A stretch of DNA of 64,000 nucleotides from Strigops habroptila (Eukaryota; Chordata; Aves; Psittaciformes; Psittacidae). The translations under genes were made by a program, and so were the position numbers. Of the stretch, positions 37,301-49,300 are shown piece by piece. The notes below the pieces were generated by a model, which ran no database searches, was not told the DNA's origin, and saw only the letters and a list, made by a program, of their open reading frames with translations. How positions within the stretch are numbered: position 1 is the stretch's first letter; every line of letters begins with the position of its first letter. The stretch spans positions 52,786,744 through 52,850,743 of the forward strand of contig NC_044279.2 in the NCBI RefSeq assembly GCF_004027225.2, written 5' to 3'.

Positions 37301-40300
37301 CTGCAGTCAGACTGATCAAGTAAAGGTATTTGTTGCGCTTCATGATCCACATTTGCTCCCATTTCTTTTCCTTGGATAATGGCACTTTTTTCTGGGAGGT
37401 TTTGCTGAACTGTCTCTGGGTAGTTCAGGGGAGTGGAAGTCCGGCCTCGTGTTTGGAGTGGTTCCAAAGGCCCTGCAATGACAGCCACAGTCCTCCTATC
37501 CTCAGGAGGGATCCCCTCTAGAGGAAGACAGCTCGTGCATATTACAGAGAAAGAAGATTGGCCACTAAGGTCTTCGTGAAAGCTTTCCTCAGAAGTAAAA
37601 AGTTGATGTGAAGCATCAGCCTCCCCTGGATCAGTACTTACAATAGCAGTTTCTTCCCCTGATGTTGAGTCCCATACTTGCACAGAAGCAGCTTCTGGCT
37701 TCTCTACTGAGTCTAACAGTTTGTTCAGGTTAGTGCCAGGACGGTCCTCAGGGGTCACAGAAGCTGTTCCACTATCACCCTCTTGCTGTGGGCCAGATGT
37801 TGAAACCACAGAGGTGAGCTCTGAGGGTAAAGCTGGAATGAAGCCCCGAAGCTCAGCTTTTCCCAAATTTTCTGTAATAGAATGAGGATCAGGTGGCTCC
37901 AAATTCTTGGTACCAGAGGAAGGGTGTGCTGGAACAGAAGCCTCTGCATCCTCTATGCTAGAAGATGCTGCCACTCCTCCATGGGGTGGTGCATCTCTCT
38001 TCTCAAACCTCTGAACAGCCTTTCCATGCCCATCACTGTGCTCATCCTCCTTGCCTAGTCTTGTCCTGTCATCCCAGTCAGCTTCTCCAATATCCTGACC
38101 ACCAATGGAAAAGCGGCCAGAGTCTTCCAGGTCTTCTGCCTGGTCAGAGATGTAGCATGTGTGTGAAGGCACCACTGGAGTTTCACCCCCTGGGTTCAGG
38201 TTATTTGAGGACAGAGGGCTGAGAGCGGGTGGCCAAGATCCAGAACCTTCTTCTGCAACATGAGCTTTCAGCTGTACATCACCAGGATGCTGATCCCCAG
38301 AGACAGGTTCCCCAGGAGGAAATGCTGATCCTGTTTGCTCAGCCAAAAAAACATTCTCCAAACCACACAAGTCCATATTATGCCTGTGAACAGAAGATAT
38401 CTCTGACCCAAAAGCTGACAATAGAGCCTCCAGCTTGAGCTCTTCCCTCTGCTGTTGTTCTTGCTCATTTTGTTCCTTGTTTTTCCAATCTTTGGACTCC
38501 AAACATTTTCCTCCTTCTGGCAAATTCTGCTCTTTGCACTCATTCTCTTCCTGCTGAAGTTCTGACAGTGCCTCCTCCTGTGCTGGCTCCTTATGCTGTG
38601 AAGTATTCACTTCCTGAATTTTTTTAGTAGTATCCTTTACTTGGAAGGCACTCTCTGCTGGCGAGGCTGGTCTGCCCTCTGGTTTCCTGTGACCATTTTC
38701 AAGATGAAGGCATTTGGAAGTGGATGAATTTTCTTTAGGAACCGCTACTGTTCCCTCATTTTTGATGCTGCTGCTATTTCTTGTTTCACCAGCTGAGATG
38801 TTTCCTTCTGTTTGTAGTGACCTTTCTTGGCTCTCATCTGTTAAGGTGGAAGACAATTGATGGGAAGAGGGAGACTTTATATTCTCTTCCAAACCCTTGA
38901 ATGCTCTTACACTTTCCTGAGCATCTTCAGAAGGGAAAGGTTTAGCCATGTCCTCTACTGCTTCCTCTGAGGTAGGCTGCTCATCAGCTGCTGGTGTCAC
39001 TTTTTTGCTGCTTTGCTTCTGCTCTGCACCAACATCAGTCTCCTGCAAAGAATCCATGGAGATCTTATCCAGAAACGGTTCGGCCTTATAATGCCCCTCT
39101 GAAACAGTTTTACACACCAAGAAGCACTTAGGTGTCTCTCTCTGAGAGGAAGTGGCATCAGCCAAAGGAGATTTCAGATGCTGGGCCTGAGGGTCTGAGC
39201 CATGAAAAGCCAGTTCTGCCTGGCACTGAGGAAACTCAGCACTAAGGTCCACAGCCTGCAGGATGGCACTGCCAGTGGCTGGCCCATCCTGGACTGTGCT
39301 GAGAAAGGAAGAGTCCTGGTTGCTTTCCAGGTCAACCAGCTCTACTTCCTGAAGGTTCAGAGAACAATCCAGTCCACCCTCCTCTAAAAGCATTTCTCCT
39401 TCCAATTCTGAGACTCCCTTTTGAGGCTCTGCATCACCTTGCTCTTGTTCCAGTCCTGCTGGCATTTTTTGCACAGAGTTAGAGGGTCTGCCCAGCATCT
39501 CTGCTGCTTTCCGTGCAGCAGCAAGGCAGTCTTTGGGAGTGCTGAGCTCTGCTCCCTGTGCAGAGTCAGACAGGCTGGTGTTCATTTTGGCTGAGGCACA
39601 AGGGGCATGATGCTCTCTTTCGACTGCTGTAGAACCCCAAGCTTCCCCAGTGGCGCTGCTGGCTTCTGGGGGAGTGGTACCTCCCTCACTGGTTTCTTCA
39701 GACTCCATCAGTGACACATCCTCCTAAAGAGAAATGCATTTTTCTGTTACTACTACAGAATGATATAGTGGATCACATTGGCTGAAAAAGACTTTTAAAT
39801 TAAAACAGGTACTAATGCAGCTGAGAAAAACCAACCAACCAACCAACAACATACTTAGTGGGTGATAAGAGTTGGGAAGCAAATACCACCAAACACTCAA
39901 TGTAAGCTTGCAAAATGAGAGTAACACCAAAATAAAACTACTACTGTCTTTTTAGTTTTACATGCAAATCCAGAAAGTGACTTTGGTCAAAGGGCAGAGA
40001 TGGTGACCTCTCTGTAATGGCTGCAGTGCCACTTACTAAAGTGTTGGAAATGGCTAGCTATCTCAAACCCAAAAGGGGATACCGGAAGGCATTCAGAGAA
40101 CAAGAAAATAAAAATCTCCATTAATTTTGGTGGGGCATGGTGGATACTCACAACCTCTTTAAGTGGCTAGCTGAGTCTTAAAGATCGCTGATTTCCACAG
40201 GGAAAGGCTTATACTTTGGAGCTGATGGCTCTCTCTACAGACCTCTGTGTATGTGCAACACAGGGCTTTATTGCAACTGATCACAGGAATTGATTAACAT

Positions 40301-43300
40301 GACATAGGAATGTAAGAATTTGATTAACAGATAACTGGGACATGACACAAAACATAAGATATTTGAAGGTTGTTAAACACATGGTACCTCTGGTGTATGT
40401 GGACATATCTACAAAGAAAAACTACATCATCATTTAGTCTACTCTTGGGGGGGGGGGGGGAGAAAAGTCATCTCAGGATTGTTGGACACTTTCCCAAAGG
40501 ATATAGTGGAATTTCCCATCCATTATTGCATTTGAAGTTCAGACATGACAAAGCACTGGGGAATGTACATTTGGGAAACATCTGCGAAAAGGATGGCAGA
40601 ATCTGATTCACCACTTTTATCTTTCTGCCTTCTACCTATACCATGACCAACAAACCCTACCTTAAAAGACATGAGAAAGAGACAAACCTTAGTGGTTCCC
40701 CTCCCTCTTCTTCTGCCTTTGAAACACTTTCTCTAGTGTTCCAGCCTGTTTTCTCTATTCCCTGTCTCCCGCTTACCAGAAATGGCTTATAAATTGGTGC
40801 TTCAGGCTGCTTCACACACACTGGCAGTCATACCAGCACTTCTAATTTAGCCCTGAAGGATCTGCTGCAATGTGTAGCCACAGTCAGACTTCCCCTTGAA
40901 TAAAGCTTCAGCATTCTCCTCCTTCATCCTCTCCTACAGATGTCAAAGTTTCCGGACATAAATGCATAGTCCAGCATCATTTGGTCAGAGAAACCATTCC
41001 ACATTTCTTCAGGTAAAAGTCTGTTAGCTGTTTAGTAACAAAGGAAAAAAAAAAAGCCTCAAGGCTTGGCTCTGGACCCTTCACAAAGCTCGTGCAAGAA
41101 AATATTCCTTTCTTGCTCAAAACAGACAACCAAGTCTTTCCTTCTCTGGCATTCCTCATTTCCCTACAATTTCAAGGGTAACTTTTTTCCCCCCAGAGCT
41201 TTTACTTTAGGGGGCACGTGTGACAATTTCAAGTTGGGAGACTCACACACATTGAAAGGAAAGCAGATGCAAACATAAATATTTTGAGGTCAATGGTGAT
41301 TTCCTTGTGCTGAAGTGGCTCTAAATCCACAGCTTTTTGTGATCCCACACGGAAAGTAGCAAGTAGTTGTAAATACTTGTAATTTCAACAAACAGTATGT
41401 CTCAAAGAGACACGTCCATTCAGAAAGTTCCCACAGGGCTTCTGCCACATCTTATGCTGTCAGCTAATAGTAAACTACTTTGGTACTGCCAAACTGTCTT
41501 CTGAAACTGTTGCACATGGGAAGGCACAGGACTGTCAGGAAGAAGCTCCAGCACAGAAACAAGAGAGCTTGGCAGAGCATGGAAAGCAGCAGGGTCATAA
41601 ACTTGTAGGCAGCCACCATGCCCAAGGCAGGATCAACTTTACTTTAACAAAGGTTCCATGATCACATCAGATCACTCTCGTGCTACACTGCTCTTTGCTC
41701 TTCTGGCTACCTGAGTCTCCCGTTCTACCCAACTAGAAAAACACTACTTCTCACACCTAATACAGACAGCTTTCAAAAACAGGCTCCCTACGAGCAGAAA
41801 GACTGTTTAGGGACACTGGTGGTCTTGGACATAAGCTGATGGCTAAGAAAGGTTTACTACTACTAAAGACAGGATGGCCTATAAAGGTCTGAATAGCAAG
41901 GTCCTCAAACTCAAGCCTACACTGTGAGAGGAAGAACTCCTCTTGCTCACTGTGCTGTTACGGATGTACACAACACTAAATTTCCTCTCATTAAGCTCAA
42001 AGACCCAGTTTCCACTTCCCTGGCTCTGTTGCAAGGGATTTGGACAGGTGAAAGGAGAAGCTTAAAGCTGCGTTTGGAGTGATTCCATGATGATACTAGG
42101 AGACAGAGGGAGGTGCACAGCAGATCAACACTGGAAGCTGCCAAGTGAGATTTGTCTCATCGTATTATTGCCAGGTGTTTTGCACACCTCAGGGAGAGCA
42201 AGAGAGAAGCTTTGGGAAGTCAGGCAGGAGAAGGAACAGGCAAACTTTCTGCAGAGACACTGGTGGAGGACTTGCACATCTCATCAGGGAAACAGTTAAG
42301 CTCCTGCTTGAAGGCTGGTGCACTGTAGTGAAAGATGCAGATGTCTCTGCAATAAGGATTTCAAGGAGATGGGAGAGGAAATAGTAAAACAAGACTACAC
42401 CTGCAGCCTTCACAAACAGAGAAGCTATGTACAAAAGCCCAGCAGCTATCAGAAGAGACTGCCCGTGTAGCACTGCCATGCTATGCTCCCACTGCAGGTC
42501 AGCTTGGTACTCCACCAGAGGAGGGCCCAGGAGACGCACAGGATGGGCTAGCCAAAGCAAGCTTTCAATAACATTTGCAGTAAGGCCAGTAATGTGACAG
42601 ACAAGCATACAGGAACCTATCTGGCAACTGCCAGCCTCTAGCAGGCTACACAAACTCTCCCAGAAACTTCACCATTACCACTGCTGGGGCTTATCAATCT
42701 TTCGCATCTCTTTGGATCAGATGTTGAGCTTGCCATCACTCCCTTGTATGCTGACACTATTTGTCAAATGAGGTGATCTGATGTCCCCTGTTAAAGTTAG
42801 CCACGCTCTTCTCCCAAGAGGGCCTGGAAACCCAGGACGTCAGCTCATATGCACCTAATCTGCAGGTGATTCTGGGCGCACAAACTCACTGCAAGCTGGA
42901 GGTGTGAGAGGGTGCAGCTGGCCACATATCAGAATGAAAACAAAGGGCAATGCTTGGTCATACTGCACCAGGGAGCACAAGATTTGAGAAGGGAAGGGTG
43001 CAGAACATGGCCAGGTGAGCAAAACAGGACAGCAGTCAAAGCACTACTGGACAAAGCAATTCCTGCAATGATGCATGCATCCATCCACAGCTTTCCCAGA
43101 TTACAAAAGGCAATATCATACTTCCTTCCAGTGTGGGTTAATTCACCTGAACGGAGATGACAAACACTTCTGGTTTTAAATAGAAAGTACCTCAGCTTCC
43201 CTCCCCCACCTCCTCCAACAAACAATAAGGGAGGAATAACAAGTGCTATCAAGCACAGACAAGCCCTTCAGCTAGCCAGGAAACAAGGCAACACAGAATT

Positions 43301-46300
43301 AAGTGGAGCCTCGAGATCTTCCTCCTCCGAAACAGGGGACAGACCTAGCTTTCGGTGTGCCATCTTCACCCTCCCCCTACGGTACTGGGTAGCCTGGGCT
43401 GTGCTCCCCATCCTGCTCCCCCTGCCCCAGGCACCAGGGAGGCCCACACAGCCAGGCTGCTGTGAGCACATTCCCGGCAGAAAAGCCCTCTCCCCCACAT
43501 TGCTGGAGCTGCAACAGCAGCCAGAGAGGCTCTGCAGCGCGCTGGGCTGCCTGTCAGTGCACCAGGCACTCCTCTCCCCCACTCTCCTCCTTTTCACCAA
43601 CATCGCAGCAAGAGCTTCTGGCTGTGAGAGGAGAAAGCTGTTCACAGCCCATGAGCAGCAGGGACAGGGGCACTGATTTTCTTATGAAAACAAAGGCTTT
43701 CCCAAGCAACCCATTGCTTGAGCCTGGAGAGGACAAGTCTGCAGGAAGACCTCATAGCAGCCTTCCAAAATCTGAAGGGGGCCTACAAGGATGCTGGAGA
43801 GGGACTCTTCATCAAGGACTGCAGGGATAGGACAACGGGTGATGGGTTCAAGTTCAGGTTAGATATAAGGAAGAAGTTCTTTACAGTGAGGGTGGTGAGG
43901 CACCGGAACAGGCTGCACAAAATAGTGGTAAATGCTCCATCCCTGGCAGTGTTCAAGGCCAGGCTGGACAGAGCCTTGGGCGACGTGGTCTAGTGTGAGG
44001 TGTCCCCTGCCCATGGCAGAGGGCTGGAACTAGATGATCTTAAGGTCCTTTCCAATCCTGACCATTCTGATTCTATATCCTTGCTGGTGTAGCCACAGCT
44101 TAGGGTAGAAATGCCAAAGGCAGGTTCAAGTGCTGCAGCTCAGGCAGGAAAGAGCTCCGTGTAGGCTATAACACCCACCCAGAGAGCAACAAAGCTGCCC
44201 CAAGCCCCTTCCTGCTATTTCAGCTTGGCTTAAGCATCTTCGTCACACAGTTCAGATATACTTTAAAAGGAGTTGGGTCGGTGGGGCTAGCTCAGAACCT
44301 GCCTTTCTAAATACAAAATCCAGAGCTCTGTGCAGGGGAATTGCCACCAGAGTTACCATCTCTCCTGCGAGGACACAATTTCTTCCTGATTTGTGAGACA
44401 CTCAGGAAAGGAGTTGGTGCAACTGCGCTAACATAAAGCCTGCCCTACCACAAGTCTAAGTTTTATTTTGATAGAGCTACTTATGCCATGCTTAGGCCTG
44501 CTTTCTCAGCTGGATGCTCCCTCCACATGAGAAATGCCCAGTGCATGTATTCCTCTGCAAAGGAATGGTTACCAATCCTCACACACCATTCCTGGGCTGC
44601 TCTATCACTGTACAGCCCATTGAGGGAGGTGAAGGAGTGGGGTCAACACTCTCAAGCTCAGGAAGAGATTACACAGGGTGCTACAGATAAGAATGAAGAA
44701 GGGAAACAATGTTACGTGGCCACAGCTCTGAGGGTATGGAGAGCGGATGCAGCTTGCTGAAGGAAAGAACATACAGAATAAAAAAAGCAATCTAAAAAGG
44801 TATGTGCTAAAATAATGTAGAGTCTACTGCTGTGCTAAACTGTCTACATGCTGTTAGCATTCAGGGAACTAGGAGCTGCCTCAAGTGTTTCAGGCAGGGG
44901 AGAAAACAACCCCAAATCTGTCAATAGTACCCGATCTCCTGGAAAACGCACCGGAGCTGCTACTGAAGCTTGGGAAAAGTGAATGAGACTTGCTGGTCAC
45001 ACCGGTGCAGACAGTTTGCCTGATTCCCAGTAGCATCTCACTAGCTTTCACCCATGGTAGGCACACTCAAGCTATACTGTGCCTACTAATTATCTAATGA
45101 TTCACTCCTAATGATTCACTAACTGAGGAAAAAGAAAATAAGGATAGCTTTCCTGCATTTGTTTCCATTTAAGTCAAAGAAACATCATTTTGGGTTGAAC
45201 AAAATTCCACCTTGGAAATTGCTACTGAACATTTGCCAAACAGTAAGTGAAGATTATGGCCTGGGTTGCACATTGCGCTTCCCAGAGATGGAGTAAAAAT
45301 GATTCAGTCTTAAGATAAAACGAAGTCATCCATATATCAAAAAACCCAGTTCACTTTAAGCAGAGCTTAAGTTTTACACTTCAAGCAGAGCTTAAGTTTT
45401 ATATTCGTAAAAGCAATGATAAGCCTTGATATTCTGCAGTCTTCTAGTACAGGACCAAACACCAAGAATGGTGTATGGTTCTCACTGCTGTAGCTTAGCA
45501 GAAAGACTATTGACACTACTGGGCAGACAGAGGAAGAATTCCCACAGCAAAAGCAACACAGTCACTGCACGTTGCTGTTTGCAGGTCTCTCTACAAACCC
45601 TGGGGATGCAGAGATAACTGACGGAAACATCTGGGGCACAAAATGGGGCAAGGACTTCTGAGATGTGTGCTATGATTGTGTTGGCTGCTACCAGCATGCT
45701 ATACACATTCCTAGAGAGCAGGTTTGCTATGAACTAGAGTTCCCAGTTTCTCTTCAGGGTGATTCAGGGCCTACATGGGAGACATTCTCCTTCGCAGGAG
45801 AAATTTCGTAGTCTGTTACTATGCTACTGAAGCATGAGCCAGAATCCCACGCTGCTGTTTTTGAGTCTCAGATTAAAGAATGCTAATGTTTGCACCAAAC
45901 CATTTTGACAGATGCAAATGCCATTAAAACATCAAAGGGCTTGGAAACACACTTGAAAGCTTGGCCTTGCCCAGACTGCACAGTGGAACCACTGCTGAAC
46001 ACACTTGTTGTCACGTTACCTGTACCTGTACCAATATTCAGCAAACTGAACTGGGACAAGCTGTACTCCCCTGCAGAAAGGGTCTCCAAAGCTATCCTGT
46101 CTGATGTTCTTGGCAAACATGTAACATAACCTTTTTCACAGCCGAATCAAGTTCTACCTTGAAATTTGTAAGATTTCTTCCTGCCATTACCAATAGCTAT
46201 TACAGGAGAGAAGATACAAAGTTGGAACACTTCAGCAGTATGGGATGACTGAAAAGCTGTACAGCAAAATATATCCAGCCATAATTATACTGGCAAAATG

Positions 46301-49300
46301 CCACTTTTCTATCAATAGGTAAAGTATATCCTATGCAACCAAAGCAATTCCTAAAATACCAGCAAAACTGCTCTTGTATGTCACACCATCCTAATGATTC
46401 CTACCAGCACAGCTTCATCAGTTGTAACAGCTATACCTACAGCAGAAACCTGTACCATGTACCTGGCTTCAATATTGTTATCTCCAGTTGATGGTACTAA
46501 CAATAAAAAAAATTGTTGAGGTATCAACATACCATGAGATAGCAACAACAAAAAATCTTGAACATTTGTCCTCATTTTGTGCTTTTAGAATGCATGTTTT
46601 CAGCCTTAGCTCCCCATAGCATCTTTAAATGCCTTATGAGTCCAGTAATGAGATTTATAAAAAAAAGTGAAAAAAATAAGACTTGTATCATAATCAAAAA
46701 ACACTGGGCAATACTGTTAACAGTGATGCAGCTTTGTACTGAAAACTGCAGCCAAAGAAAAAAGAAAATCCATCCAAAGGGATGTAGGGATGCATGTGGG
46801 AAAAACAGATTTTGGTACAACCCTCCCCTAACCCAGCTTTCCAGGGAACAGACCATTCTTTCTTGGAAATTTAATTGCTGTGCTTAGATCGAAGAAGTTA
46901 ACAAGCACAATGAGATGTGTTTGCTATTGGGAGCAAAAAGTATTAGATATAAATAAAATGTTATAAGAAATGTAAATGTGGGAAAGCACCAGCAAGGACC
47001 CCTTCCCTCTCCCCGTGGAAAAATAGCTTCACACACCCAAAGCCACAGGAATTGTGTGGGTGCTGAATAGGAAGGTACTAATGCAAACACATGGAAAACT
47101 TGTTACTCACGGTGTAATGCCTGCATGGCCAACTGGCATAGGTTTATTGTGCACATCACAATATTTTCTGTTTTTCATATAGTCCCACTTCCTAGAATCA
47201 TGTGGTTATGTGAGAATTTTGGCTTACAATTAAGAAAAATGTATGTCTGCCCTTTAATGGGTGTGGAAAAGGCCTGAAAAACAAAGTATGACTCAAAAAT
47301 TAGATCTTGCTGTCTGGGTTTATCTTAATTTTTTAAGCATATGTTAAATGCTAAGCCTTAACTTGTGACTAATGAGAGCAAGGCTAGCTCCCCCTTCTCC
47401 TTCTACCTGATTACAGGTTTTCAGCAGTTGGGACTGATGATACTGAACTTGTCTGCAGAGTATTTAGACATGATCCAGTGAGCTACAGGAGCTACCAGAA
47501 ACTAAAAGACTGGCAGAGAACTATGCTGTGGTATAAGTGGGTTAACAAAGATGAATAATCAATTTTATCAGGCCCAATTTAAGTATTTGCAGATATTCTG
47601 CAAACCCCATCTATTCATGGCCCAGTCCTAAAAAGATGTGGAGCTCCTTCAATTCCTTCTGCCGCTGCTGACTGTACAAACCATTCAACCCACCTGGAAT
47701 CAGGTCCTAATAAATTCTGATCAAGACCTGATGTGGTGCCCTGAAATCCAGAACAGATTAAGGCAATACGCACCCAGGTTATTGCCATCTTCTCCCACGT
47801 GACCACACATGAGCCAGCTTGGGGAGTGATCAAAACAAAGAAACAACACAGCAGCAGTGATGTGAACACCCAGAAAGGCATGACGCACGAGCTAAAAAAC
47901 CAACTAATAAATAAAGGCAAGCACGAGCGCTCCCTGCAGTCGCTGTACGTGCAGAGGTACAAGCCGTAGCAGCAAGGGCAAGGAGTGGACGGGAGCGAGA
48001 GGCGAGCAGGAAAGCAGAAACCTGGACTTGGACCTAAGCTCTGGTGAAACCACACCCAGGCTCTACACGCAAGGCCCTGACGCTCCAGCGTAGGTGTCTT
48101 GCCGCTTGTGACTGCCAAGTGCTGGTACAGGTACACCCTCGCCAGCCCACACGGGATTCACCTTCATGGCACCAGCCCTCTTGCTGCCTTTCCAGGTTAG
48201 AAGCAGGCACGACGGGAAGCGGGATATTCTGATCAGACTTACAACCAAAGGAGACATTATTTTATGGTTTAATGTTTCCTTTTCTCATTATTGCCACTCA
48301 CTCTGCCATTCCCGTGAACCCAAACGCAGCCGTCTATTCTCAGCAAAGGACTGGGTCTAAGAGGACATTGCATGGCAGCCAAATGAACTCGAAAGAGCCA
48401 GCCACTGTGAGCAACTCTGAAAACAAGTAACAACATGAAGGAGCTGCTAGGGAAAGCCCTGGAAACCTCCTCAAACCCTCTGAGGAGTCTAGCATGGAAA
48501 TACTGCAAATGGAAGGCGAGGGGAAGGCATTTTTGTGACCTTGTCTTTCAGAATGAGCGGTGAAAAGTTGTATAAATCAGGTTTTAAATGGCGTAACTGA
48601 TATACATCAATCTTATGAAATGCTTTTTATAACTAGCTTCACCAATTACCACTACCTTATTTCACAGTTTATAGTAGTAATTACAGCTCATAGATGTTGT
48701 AGTTAAGATTTAGCTTTAGTTCCTAATACTATAATTGACACAGCATATTACAAAAATTATTAATTAAAAAAAAAGAAAAAGAAAAAAGAAAAAAAAAGTA
48801 GAGCCCTACAGGTAAAACTTTTTTTTTTTTAAAAAAGAAGGAATAGCACAGCCAGACCAACAATACTGATATTCCCTATTTCAGCAATACTTCTCCTTAT
48901 TTCTAACGGGCAAAAATTATGGCCACTTACTTTAACATGGAGTATCAGCTCCAAGTCTGTATTAGTTTAAAGAATAGATTTTATACCAGCTTAGAAATAT
49001 CACTAGCGTTCCATGATGTACTAATTCCAATATTTTTTCCATTTTAATAATTGAGTTCCGATGCATAAGGAACAATTACAGATATTTTAATCTTTCCTTC
49101 CTCAGTTTTTATTTTTCTGCATATGAATGAGGGGGCAGAGTCTGCTTCCCGTCATCACCCCTCAAGACGTCCTACAGTAGTACTCTTTGATGGCTCCATG
49201 GCTCTTCAGATATTAGCTGAGCAATTGAAGTCCCTAGATTGCCCTTTGGCAGCCTTTGAAGACATTGACTCTGACTCTTGACTGGCCTATGGCTTCCTTT

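Noticed and set aside
42189-42653. 154-codon minus-strand ORF with hydrophobic stretches
   Set aside because: It looks membrane-like only by composition. I see no homologue, promoter or polyadenylation support.
43718-43993. 91-codon ORF reading FFTVRVVRHRNRLHKIVVNA
   Set aside because: It is translated CR1 LINE 3' sequence, not a host gene.
47615-48136. 173-codon minus-strand ORF rich in Cys and hydrophobic residues
   Set aside because: It has no recognised motif, sits inside the ARHGEF5 intron and has no supporting splice or promoter features.
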